Source: Phytophthora colocasiae
Taxonomy: Eukaryota > Oomycota > Peronosporomycetes > Peronosporales > Peronosporaceae
DNA: 64,000 bases
Direction: 5' to 3'
NCBI GenBank assembly: GCA_018806915.1
Contig: JAGKQI010000100.1
Coordinates: 372,001 to 436,000 of the forward strand
This document shows, one piece after another, positions 52,898 through 63,300 of this stretch. Below the pieces are notes generated by a model. That model had not been told where the DNA came from. It searched no databases and was given only the letters and a program-made list of their open reading frames with translations. Both the position numbers and the translations under genes were made by a program. How positions within the stretch are numbered: the first letter of the stretch is position 1; each line of letters begins with the position of its first letter.

Positions 52898-55610
52898 CTT
52901 TGCCTGCGCTTCGGGTCCTTGCGGTACGGCTTCAACAGTGATGTATGGAAAATTGGATGCAACTTCAGGTTCTTCGATAATCCCAACTCATACGAGTCTC
53001 GAGATACCTTCTTCTGGACCGGGAATGGTCCAATGAACCTCGGAGCTAACTTCTTCGACTGTGCGTACCCCTTATGACGGATATCCAAATTCTTCCCATC
53101 TAGTAGCACCATGTCGCCAATTTTGAAGTCTTGGACAAGTCTGTTCCTGTCGTAATAATGCTTCATGCGCTCCTGTGCTTCACTCATACGGTCTTGCGCG
53201 ACCTTGAGGAAGGCTTCCTGTCGGAGTAGAAACTCTTTTGCTGCTTTCTCCAACTTCTTAAACTCCGGATCTGCCGCGATATCGTCGGGCATATATGGAA
53301 TATATCCTAGATCCGCTTCAAATGGTGACATGCCAATCGTAGCATGCAATCGCCGATTATAGGCGAACTCTGCCAAATGAAGAAACTCATCCCAATCATT
53401 CTGGGCTGGGTTGATAACACCTCGAAGATAATCTCCGATAAAACGGTTTGTACGTTCCGTTTGTCCATCCGTCTGCGGCCTAAATGCCGATGACAGGTTA
53501 TGCTGCGTTCCCATAGCAGTGATAACAGCCTGCCAAAACTTAGACGTAAATTTGGAGTCACGATCAGACACAATCGTCTTCGGAAGGCCATGATCTCTTA
53601 CATAACTCTTCATGAAAACATTCGCAATATCCTCTGCGCTGTCTGTCGTCTGCGTAGCAATAAACTTTGCACGCTTGGTCAATCGATCCACAATGACCAT
53701 GATGGCATTCAAACCATCCTTGCTGGGAGGTAGAGACACAATGAAATCCATTGAAATGTCGACCCATCTACCTCGTGGTATCTCCAGCGGTTGAAGTAAT
53801 CCGGGAGGCTTCACCTGCCTCGCTTTGTTGCGCTGACACATTTCACAAGTGTTCACATAGCGCTGAATATACTTCATCATCTTCGGCCAATAGTACTTCT
53901 CACGTACTGCGACATAGGTCTTGTAATACCCTGGGTGGCCTGCCGTTACTGCATCGTGGTTCTCACAAATGACTTGATTCTTCAGATCTTCGTCATCGGG
54001 AATGTACAATCTAGGACTCTCATCTTCACGCGTCTGATAATACAGCACGCCATGATCTAGCGAGTAATGCGGAACCTTGTCTCCAAGCTGTAGCTTCTTG
54101 ACAAGTCCTTGCAAGTCCTTGTTCCACGAGTACATCTTCACTGCGGATTGTGCCACGGTCATATTGTTCTCGACCATGGTAGCCACAATTTCACGGTTTT
54201 GAGCCGTATCAAGAAGTTCCTTCAGGCTCACTTGCGCTGCCTTATGCTCGAACTCAGGATTTCTCGACATCGCATCTGCGACTACATTCGTTTCTCCTGG
54301 AATCCACTTGAACAGAGGCTGAAACTCCGCAAGTTCGTTGAACCACCGCGCAATGCGTCGATTCGTCGTCTTCTGCGTGAGAATCATCTCAATGCTCTTG
54401 TGATCTGTTTCCACCAGGAATGGCTTGTCGAGAAGATACACGCGCCATGTCTTCAACGCATGCATAATAGCGAGTAGTTCCTGTTCGCGAACTGGATAAT
54501 TCAGTTCTGCTGGCTTCATCTTTCTGCCCGTATAGGCTATTGGATGTTCCAACCCTCCCTCCTTTTGAAATAAGACTCCCCCAATTGCGAAATTTGAGGC
54601 GTCCATCCGAATTCCGAAAGGTTTGGAGAAATCAGGAAGACTGAGAACCGGAGGTGATGACAAGCGCTTCTTAAGCTCGTCAAAACAGTGTAATTGGTTC
54701 TCATCGAGTTCGATAGCATCACGAGAACGTTTTCCCTTGATACATTCATGCAAAGGACCTGCAAACTGCGCGAAATCCTTGCAAAATCTCGAAACGTAAA
54801 CCGTTGTCCCCAGGAAGCTCTCCATTTGCTTCTTGGTCTTGGGGACTGGCCACTCGGCGATAATCTTCACCTTATCTGGGTCCATACGAACGCCCTTGCG
54901 TCCGACAAAGTCGCCTAAGCATGGAATCTCATCCACGCAAAATTGGCATTTGGACAGTTTGATGTAGAGCTTCTGCTCTTCACATCGCTTCAATACCCTG
55001 TCCAGTGCTGCGATGTGGTCGTTCACATCTTCACCCTTCGTGTATACGTAGATATCATCGAAGTAAATCTTCGCCACATCACTCAAATCCATGAAAACCT
55101 TTTGCAGCAGTCGATTAAAGGTTCCTGGGCTACCACTGAGCCCCATGGGTGTGACGAGATATTCAAATAGACCATCTGGGGTCGAGAAAGCAGTGAAAGG
55201 TATATCTGCTTCTCGTAACTTCACTTGGTAATAACCCCAAAGTAAGTCCATGCACGAATACCAATAGCTACCGGCCATCGCATCAAAGGTATCTTCCTTG
55301 CGAGGCATAGGAATAGCTGGTAAAATCGTCGCCAAGTTCAATAGACGATAATCGTGCACAATACGCCATCCGACTGGTTTCTTCACACAGAAAGTCGGTG
55401 CACAAAACGCTGACGTACTTGGTCGAATGATGCCAGCCTGAACCATCTCTTTGGTCCATTCCTGAATAGTTTTTCTCTGATCAGGACTTTGGCGCCATTG
55501 TTTGACCGAAATCGGTTGAGTACCGGGTTTGAGCAAAATCTCGTGCTCAATTCCTTCCCGTACTGGCGGTGTCTCATTCGGAAGTTCCGTACGGAAAACC
55601 GTATCCGCAT
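52894..55610 (-). CDS. Gypsy-1 pol: reverse transcriptase, RNase H, integrase
   Basis: A long open frame. The reverse transcriptase has GWRIVHDYRLLN and YFDDIYVY, RNase H has RMDASNFAIGG, and integrase has an H..H..C..C finger (HDAVTAGHPGYY, CEMCQRNKA) and a core with Asp in DISMDFIVSLP, Asp in SDRDSKF and Glu in TDGQTERTNRF. The frame is open upstream through TELPNETPPVREG, so the piece joined to protease begins before the first listed start. A frameshift near 55625-55640 separates it from the protease frame. Copies cDNA and inserts it into the genome. Confidence 0.92.
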
Positions 55611-55637
55611 ACTTCAGTAGCGTCTCATACGCCCGGA

Positions 55638-56396
55638 TTATCCTTGAGAGCGTCCCATCCTTGACTCTTGGAAGCGTTCAGCCTTCTCCGAATCATGCGG
55701 ATTGATGACAAACACTGCCTCAATATCCTTGTCCCTACGCAACATCTGCTGGAACTGTTTGGACGAAATAATCTTCGTTCGCCCAAACTGGCCGTTGTGG
55801 CCATGCTGCCGATAGTAATTGAAGATCTCACGGGCCTGCGCAACTCTGGCGCGGCGTTGTCCTGCCACCCAACGGGCTGGACGAGTCTTCGGCAGTCTCA
55901 ACTTCACAGTCTGCGTGTTCTCCACCTTGATGCGAGGTGCAATCTGTCCAGTATTCCAGTCGATATCAGGGTTCTGCTCCCGCAGCCACATCATGCCCAA
56001 AACAACATCCTTTCCTTCAGGAACAGGCATGACTTGGAATGTTCCCGTTGTCAAAGGAAACCCTGGTAACTGCAGAGACATCTCTACAGTCCGACGTGGA
56101 CGATGCACAACTTGATCATAACCGAGATCAACTTGCATCATGTCACCTTCCGTGACATCCAACTCAAGCTTCTTCACCAACTCCTCAGTAACGCCATTCA
56201 GGCTACTGCCGTTGTCGATGAATATCGAGACGGGCCTCTCTTGGTCATCCGTCTTGAATGCTCGAGCTTCAGCCTCTAGGATCGCATACACTGCGCCCTG
56301 CATGTACCGATTTGCTTCAGTACGTTTTGGCTGAGTACAATCTGGAGAAATGTGGCCAAACTTGCCACAGTTTCTGCACGTAGCTGTCTTTTCCAA
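55638..56396 (-). CDS. Gypsy-1 zinc knuckle and protease region
   Basis: Starts with CRNCGKFGHISPDC (CCHC knuckle). About 50 residues later FIDNGSSLNGV is an aspartic protease active-site-like motif with DNGS in place of DSGA. The end is rich in basic residues and leads to the pol frame after a break. Probably one polyprotein with Gag and Pol in the intact element. Confidence 0.85.
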   Translation of the reverse strand: MEKTATCRNCGKFGHISPDCTQPKRTEANRYMQGAVYAILEAEARAFKTDDQERPVSIFIDNGSSLNGVTEELVKKLELDVTEGDMMQVDLGYDQVVHRPRRTVEMSLQLPGFPLTTGTFQVMPVPEGKDVVLGMMWLREQNPDIDWNTGQIAPRIKVENTQTVKLRLPKTRPARWVAGQRRARVAQAREIFNYYRQHGHNGQFGRTKIISSKQFQQMLRRDKDIEAVFVINPHDSEKAERFQESRMGRSQG

Positions 56397-56502
56397 TCAT
56401 CGCTCTTGCCTTTCTTCTTGTCCGGAGCTCTTTGAATTCTGCTTCGACTTAGACGCACGATGCCCCGAGCTTGATGATCCTTGCGAACCCTTCGCAGGAG
56501 CT

Positions 56503-57532
56503 CTAGGGTTTTCCTGAGTAGTGCGCAAACTCAAAATTCGACGCAATCTCAATGGCATCTTGCAGTGTTGAAGGACTCTCTTCCTTGATCTTCCTCGCTG
56601 TCTCCTCTCGCAAACCGTTCTGAAAGAAGAAACGCTTCTCCAACTCGCTGATAGACAACTCTGTCTGTGATAGCAAGTCTTGAAACTTGGAGACGTAATC
56701 ATGGATGGTCTCATTCTGTTTGAGACGAAACATCCTCTCGCGAAGATCATATTCGAAGTCCTTCGGCCTGAAACGAGTGCGAAGTCTTCCCTTGAAGAGC
56801 GACCATGTGGGCTGTACGTTCGTACCCTCACACTCTGCGATAAACGCGCGATACCAATTCAGCACTGACTTGCCTAAGTTGCTGGAGATCATCGTCACAA
56901 AATCCGATGTATCTGCCTCCATCAACTCGCGTCTGCTTGCGTAATACTGCTCGGTGGCGAAGATCCATAACTCAATATCTTCGCCGTATTTGCCTTCATA
57001 CATAGGCGGATCCTTCTTTCTTTGCTCACCCTGGACGCAACTAGATATTCGAATCTTGCGTTGGCCTGCTGCATCTGTGCTTGCAACTGGGTTTGCATCT
57101 GGGCTTGGTATGACTGTTGCTGCTGCGTTAAGTAAACTAACAGCTGTTGCATCGACATCGTGTCTGATGCTGCGCCTGCTTGTCCCGACGACATATTCGT
57201 AGCTTGCGGTTGACCCTGTGGATCAGGAGTCGTCCTAGCCGTTGGTTGCGGTTGGCCCTGTGGACCAGGGAGCCGTCCTAGCCGTTGCTTGCGGTTGGCT
57301 CCTGTGGATCAGGAGCCGTCCTAGCCGTTGCTTGCGGTTGGCTCTGTGGAATAGGAGCCGTCCTAGCGGTTGCCTGCGGTTGGCCCTGGTGTGAATCAGG
57401 TGCCGTCCTGGCTGCTGCCTGCGGTTGGCCCTGGAGTGAATCAGGAGCCGTCCTGGCAGTCGTTCGAGGCGTTCTACGCGGACGCGGGTTTGGAGAGTCG
57501 CGCTCACTCGATCTACCATGTGTAGATGACAT
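56503..57532 (-). pseudogene. Gypsy-1 Gag (frameshifted)
   Basis: ATG 57532 (MSSTHGRSS). The N-terminal part holds repeats of QPQATARTAP (57278-57460), then a break near 57250, a glutamine-rich coiled segment (QQQQSYQAQMQTQLQAQ) at 56922-57194, and a retrotrans_gag domain at 56503-57003 (NWYRAFIAECEG, RFRPKDFEYDLRERM). The last two overlap in different frames near 57000. A third break near 56500 precedes the zinc-knuckle frame. Confidence 0.82.
57225..57465. repeat. Minisatellite in Gypsy-1 gag
   Basis: About five tandem units of 42-48 bp with the core GAGCCGTCCT.GC and TGCGGTTGGC. They encode QPQATARTAP-like repeats. Lengths vary between units, which may explain the frame loss here. Confidence 0.8.
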
Positions 57533-57964
57533 TTCGAGTGGACTTTTCGTAGCACGAACTCAATCCAATAAAACCCAAAATCCAATGAAAGAAGGAGAAA
57601 ATGGGAGTGGTTCGGCTTGTACCGACCCAAACACCAAAAGAAAGGGTAAATTGGAAGCTACCGGGGAGCGATTGAAATAAAAGCTGCACTTAAGAGCGTT
57701 CCAAGCACTGAACCGGCTTCTAGTGGCGACCAAAGAGTTACGTGCACTAGGCAGAGATATACCAACCTTTCAAAGTTGATTCCCTGACCTGTGATGGGCA
57801 CGAACTCTCCCAAAGACAACCCAAAAGAGACCCCTTTAGGCCTAGCACTTCCCCAGCAATTGGCTGGTGCTAATAGCCAAGGATCTACTCGCTTCTGGCT
57901 ATGCCGCCCACGAGAGACCCGACCTTGGACGATGGAGCGAAGCTTGACCCGACAAGCGCTACTA
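57533..57964 (-). other. Gypsy-1 leader between 5' LTR and Gag
   Basis: 432 bp with no supported gene. The sequence after the LTR on the - strand is TAGTAGCGCTTGTCGGGTC; it does not begin with the TGG expected of a tRNA 3'-end primer site. Confidence 0.6.
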
Positions 57965-58474
57965 TGTAACACAGTAAGCGCGCAGGGGGCGAGGAAGCGG
58001 AGGCCGGACTTGGACGGCGGAGCGAAGACCCAGGAGGCGTGACCAGTTGGTGGGCCACTGAGAGGTTGTTGGTAAATTGAAAAGTGAATTGAAATGAGGA
58101 AGGCTCTTACGGTCCTAAGCTAACTGGTGGCTCACAGAGCTCTCTCAAAAATCCAGTAGAATGTATCCTAGAGCCTATCTTTTCCTATCTTCTGATTTGG
58201 CTATCTACCAATGATTTTCCTATAAACTTCCACGTAGCAATGTTGACTTGACTCCTGGGCGTCCCATAATCAAGCTTCGAGAACCTTCTCGAATTTCAGC
58301 CAATGAGACTCTCTCAATGTCTCAGCTGAATGGCGTAAACCACAATGGCATAATACCAGAATCTAGTTTTAGCCAATCACAAAGTGGGTACATGTAGAGA
58401 TATGTAGATTGCACTACAGTGCATCAACTTGCACTTCAATGCCGACGGAGTGCTATCGACAGCATTCCGTCACA
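57965..58474 (-). repeat. 5' LTR of Gypsy-1 with predicted initiator
   Basis: 510 bp. On the - strand TCACTTTTCAATTTACC (TCACTTTT at 58080-58087) is a very good initiator plus flanking CAATTT match, giving an R-U5 of about 120 nt. Confidence 0.9.
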
Positions 58475-58479
58475 TTTCC

Positions 58480-59562
58480 AGCACAAAGTGGCTCAAGTGT
58501 ACGTAAGAGGCCCATTTCTAATGTCAACAGTAGATCCTCATTTTTGTGTCATGTAGGCGGACTTTGATGCAGGAGCTCCATCTCGATGCCATAGTGTTGA
58601 GTCTTTCAGCCAACTTTGCATGGATCACAAGTGGTGCCCGAAACTACGTCTTCATGGCCACGGAGACAGGTGCAGGCTCGATCTACGTGGACGTCAGTCG
58701 TGTGGTAGTACTCACCAACGAGATCGAAGGGCACAAGTTACTCAACGAAGAGATGAGAGGCCTGGAAGACGCTGTAACTCTCGTACAAGATCCGTGGTAC
58801 GATCAACACAGTCACTTCACCGTTGCCAAGGAGCTTTCTAACAGCGATCAAGTTGCTGTGGACGCTGCTGATCCCACACTTGCTGGCCGTTTGGCAGAAC
58901 TTCGTTCTACCTTGACGCAATACGAGATGGAGGTGTTCCGTTCTCTTGGAAAAGATTGTGGAGAAATCATCGGAGAAGTCGCACGTGCCGTTCGCCCTAC
59001 CATGAGTGAATGGGAGATCGCTGGGAAATTGTCCGACAAGATGTGGTCTCGTGGAATCACCCCCGTTGTGATGCTTGTGGCAGCGGACGAGCGCGTTGAT
59101 GCCATTCGTCACCCGTTACCGACACAAAAGCGCGTGAAGAACAAGGCAATGCTGGTCATCTGCGGCTCGAGGGCTGGTTTGATCGCCTCCACCACTCGTC
59201 TCGTGTATCTCACCACGACTCCAAATGACTCAATCCCGGACGAACTACTGCGTCGTCATGAAGCTGCTACGTACGTGGATGCAGTTCTCATTGCCAATAC
59301 TCGAAACACTGGTACAAAAGCTGGAGAGATGCTCAAATTGGCACAAGAAGCGTACGCGGAGAAAGGGTACGATGGAGAGTGGAAATTTCATCATCAGGGA
59401 GGCTGCGCTGCCTACAAAAGCCGTGAGTTGGCGTCGGCGCTTGTGAACACCGAGTTGGGTGCTTGGTGCCGAATCGTGTGGTGCCGAAGTAAAGCTTCAC
59501 GCGAGATACCGAGGAGGGAGTCTGCAGTGCGCTTTGCCAGCGCATTCCTATCGGTAGATTGA
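58480..59562 (+). pseudogene. Peptidase-M24-like (pita-bread fold) gene, remainder
   Basis: Continues the exon from 52083-52146. Exon 1 ends at 58498 (CTCAAGT), a 58-bp intron covers 58499-58556 and exon 2 begins GCGGACTTTGATG. The protein (RTLMQELHLDAIVLSLSAN, TSGARNYVFM, then EIIGEVARAVRPTMSEWEIA, RHPLPTQKRVKNKAMLVI, EWKFHHQGGCAAYKSRE) fits the creatinase/Xaa-Pro aminopeptidase M24 family. The usual metal-ligand Asp pair is not seen in CGSRAGLIASTTR. After YKSRE the match to the family is lost and the frame ends at 59562, so the 3' end looks decayed as well. Gypsy-1 splits exon 1. Confidence 0.8.
58499..58556 (+). other. Intron of M24 gene (58 bp)
   Basis: Donor GTACGTAAG (fits the oomycete GTRNGT form), acceptor CATGTAG. 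Its removal joins codons GT+G in frame (V-R-T-L-M). The unspliced frame hits TAG at the acceptor. Confidence 0.75.
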
Positions 59563-59615
59563 CGATCGCGTCGCGACATTCGCCCGTCAACTGTCCGGGA
59601 CAATATACACGTGGT

Positions 59616-60185
59616 TTACATGCCAGTGTCTGGGTATTGGTCCTCCAGCCAGTCTAGGATATGAGGGTGTTTGTGCTCTCGCGCAAAGAGTTTCGCTGTG
59701 GTGGAGCAATCCTCCGCGCCGTGAGCTCGCAAGAACAACAGAACCTCGAAGTGTTGGCGATCAACAGCAGAATCCATCGCCTCTCTTGTGAAACCTTCCG
59801 AGCGATTGAGCTGAAACCAACGCACTGATTTCAGGTGGCCATTACGTGCCGCATGGTTCATCGCTTTGGTCGTGCAGCCTTCCTCGCGGTTTTCGTGCAG
59901 CCACTTAACCACTGAAAGGTGCCCATTTTCAGCAGCCGAATCCATTGCGTCAGATGACCACTCCACCTTTTGTCCATCATGAAGCCATTGTAGCATCTCG
60001 AGGTTGCCATTGCGAGACACCATGCTTGTGGTGGAGGGTAAGAAACACAAATGAGGACAGTTTTGAAGCAGTCACTTGACAATTTCAAGATGACCCATCG
60101 TAGCTGCCGATGTGTAGTCGGTCGTTGACTGCAAAAGCAAAAGTGATTGATATTCATGCAAGTTTGGCTAAGCTCACTCTGTCTA
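59616..60185 (-). pseudogene. Ankyrin-repeat gene fragment downstream of M24
   Basis: Open segment 59616-60050 with four or so repeats (NGNLEMLQWLHDG, NGHLSVVKWLHENREEGCTTKAM, NGHLKSVRWFQLNR, HFEVLLFLRAHG) ending QYPDTGM. Further upstream the - strand encodes DYTSAATMGHLEIVK then TGA where other repeats have W (TGG), a nonsense change near 60075. No head region is present. It belongs to the same superfamily as the array genes but with different linkers. Confidence 0.78.
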
Positions 60186-60379
60186 CTGTCCTGTGCGAGC
60201 CGAGCTCTTGGTTGCTGCCAGCCAACCACTCAAAGTTCAACCGGCACAACAAGTTCCCATCCAGCACAGCTCCTGCAACATGAACCTTCTTGATCCACTT
60301 CAAGCAGTTGTCGTTCTGGATGTCCTCAACTAACTACACTGCCCCCCAGGAGCAACTATAGCTACGATCCACCATTGTT
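60186..60379 (-). other. 3' LTR region of Gypsy-2
   Basis: On the - strand CTGGGGGGCAG looks like a polypurine tract followed by TGTAGTTAGTTGAGG, a likely LTR start at 60338. The other LTR end cannot be placed since the 5' LTR is outside the window. Confidence 0.5.
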
Positions 60380-63300
60380 TTAGTTGGGGCGACTAGAGCT
60401 CGAGCGAGGCTTGCAGTTCTCAAACGCCGTTGTGAGTGCGTTGTCCTCCACGCTCACCACGTACTCAGCGACCTTGGCGGGGACTTGGTTGGACATGGCC
60501 TTGAGCGATTCCCAGGAGTCTTCCTCATCTTGAAGACCGATCCACGACACTAACAATTGCCACTCGTTACGCGTCTTGTTCAGCCGGTGTTCCTTGAAAG
60601 CCGCAATCTCGAGCACCATTCCTTGGTTACCTACGTGTGCTAGCATTTCTTCAGTGACGTCAAGGCTCGAGTCGCAGTAGAACTTCAGTCGCGATCCATG
60701 CACATTGTACAGCTTGTTCGTGACCAGGTGTCGAATCATGTAGGAGTATGAGAGTGCTTCCGTGACTTCAAATGGCCCCACCCAACGTGCTAGTAGTTTG
60801 GTGTTCGAGAGCCGCGCGTCGATACGCGACCACAATACAAAATCTCCCTCAGAGAAGTTGCACGGAGCGCCATTGGACTTCTGCTGGTTCGCCCGACGAC
60901 GTCTCTCCTTCTCGTCCAGCACATCCCGATGCATCTGCTGCATTGCCGCTCGAAGCTTCTCTAGCTGCCCGCTTGCTCCAATCAATTCCACCGATAAGTC
61001 CTTGCTTCCAGGCATCACGATCACTTCCAGTGGGTTCGGCGCCGGCAGGGAGGTAAACAGCTCACTAGGAGTGCGACCACACAAGCTTGCCACTGCAGTG
61101 TGGTTGAGGTTGGATTGCACCACCGGAAGCAGATACACCCATTCACGGGTGTCAAGCTTGTGCTCCATGAGCATGACCCGCAGGACCTGTAGGATGTCTC
61201 TGTTCAGTCGCTCGATGCTGCCATTTACCCATGGCGTGTAGGCAATCACAAAGTTCTGCTCGATGGAGAGCCGCTTGCACACTTCAGTGGTCACAGTGTT
61301 TTTGAAGTGAGTGCCCATGTCGGACATGAGGATTTGGGGAGGTCCGAATCGTTTACACCAGTCCAGCAGAGCGATCACGGCAACTTCCGCGGTTGGAGAG
61401 TCACAAGCCACAAGTTCGCAGAAGTGCGTCAAGCTGTCTTTCAGAGCTAAGACATATTTCGTTTCACCCATGCTGTCTCCAAGGAACAGGTAATCCCAGT
61501 GCAGAACTTCGTTTCTAAATTCTGCATCCACAGTAGGACCCCACGGACGTGGCACGATGTTGCCACCCTTGACGTGCTTGCAGAGCAAACATCGACTGAG
61601 GAATCGACGACACAATTGTTGCATATCACGGATGTAGAACACATGTTGCAGAGTGGTCACCATTGGGTCAAGTCCACGATGCCCCTGTGCTCCACAGTGA
61701 GCAATGATCATCACACGTTGCACCAGCTCATTGTCTAGCTCGGGTAGCCATGTCTTATTGTCGACACGCAAAAGGCCATCATCGTTGCGCACAGCGTTGC
61801 GTGGTTGCGAGCGCTTGTGCTTTGTTTGCGAGCGAGCGATGTCATCAATAGTGGGAAACACAAAACCATCCATTCTCGGTCGAAGCTGACTTGTTCGAGG
61901 TGCAGGATCCGCATTGCTGCCATGCTGCTGCGTCACGGCTTGGCTTCTGGTGACAGCCTTGCAGCGCACCACCACCCCACCTGTCTCGGAGGACTGGCCC
62001 CATCGAGAGAGAAGGTCACCCCAGACGTTCACGTCACCGTCCAAATGCTCAATGGTGTACGGCATACCAACCATAGTCAACGCCCAGCGCTGAAGACGCC
62101 CACGGACATGACGCTTGAGCTCCACATCGGGATCAAAGAGGTGAATCAAATTCTTGTGATCGCAAAATATCCGAAACCCAAGACGACGCAGCAATAGATA
62201 ATCGAGATTCTTGCAAGCCCACATGATCGGGAAGGCTTCTTTGTCAATAATCGCCCAGTTCCGCTCGGCGCCTGAGAAGGTACCACTCTTGCACACCAAT
62301 AACGTGTGCTGTTGCTCCCAAGCATCGACACCAGGCACCCAGTTGTCGACTTGGGTTACTACGAGACCCCACCCAAACTCGGAGGCATCAGTGAAGACGC
62401 AGACTTGAGCATCATCATGAGGGAAAACCAGTGACTGCGAACAGCTAATCAGCGACTTCACTCGTTCAAAAGCAGCGACGTCATCGTCGGACCAGTCCAG
62501 AATTACACCAGCAGCAAGGCGGCGTGTACGGCCCACCACGGACAGCACACCTTCCAGTTTTTCTTGGAGGGGTTGAACAACACGACTGTAATCCATCAAT
62601 GAGTCGCGAAGCCATCCCGCAGCGCATACGAATTGCTGCAGGTCTGCACCGGTCTTCGGCAGAGGGAGGTCGATAAGAGCCTGTAGCCGAGCTGGGTCAT
62701 GAGCAATACCAGTGCCACTAATAATCCGGCCACACCACTTAGTCGAGGTTTTGAAAAGCGAGCTCTTGTTCACACTGAGACGTAGCCCATACTCACGTAC
62801 GAGCTCAAAGAATTGTCGTAGCGCGGCGATAAATTGTTCGGGGCTCTTTGCAAACACGAGAATGTCATCTATCCAGATAAGAACGTGCTTGTACAGCATC
62901 TCGCGGAAGATCGACTGCATTTGGTTTTGGAAATGCGTTGATGAATCCATTCCACCCTGAGGGACCCGAGTGGGGGTGTAAACAGTGTCTTCCGTGATGA
63001 AACTCATTATTTCCTGAGAGTCTCGGTGCAACGGGAACTGCCAAAAACTCTTCGGCATGTCAAAATCAGCGACTCCGTAAGCACCTTCGACAGCTGGAGT
63101 CATAGTTGCCATGTTTGGCGAAGCACCAGCAATAGGCACCGTCCATCGATTGACAGGTCTGTAGTCAATGGTCATCCTGTATTCCATTGCACGTCCAGGT
63201 TTCGCGACAGGAACAGCGGCTGAAGCCCATCGACTCTGATTGTTCTTGTAGATGTAGCCCATTGACTCGAGCTTCTGTGTGTACGCCTTTAAGTAGTCGC

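Larger units (their letters stand above)
52147..58474 (-). mobile_element. Gypsy-1, Ty3/gypsy chromovirus inserted in M24 exon 1
   Basis: 6.3 kb with 510-bp LTRs (52147-52656 and 57965-58474) that begin TGTAACACAG and end CCGTCACA on the + strand. Target duplication TTTCC at 52142-52146 and 58475-58479. Inside on the - strand are Gag, zinc knuckle and protease, reverse transcriptase, RNase H, integrase and a chromodomain. The LTRs differ by two or three bases, so the insertion is recent. No clear tRNA 3'-end primer site follows the 5' LTR. Confidence 0.95.
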
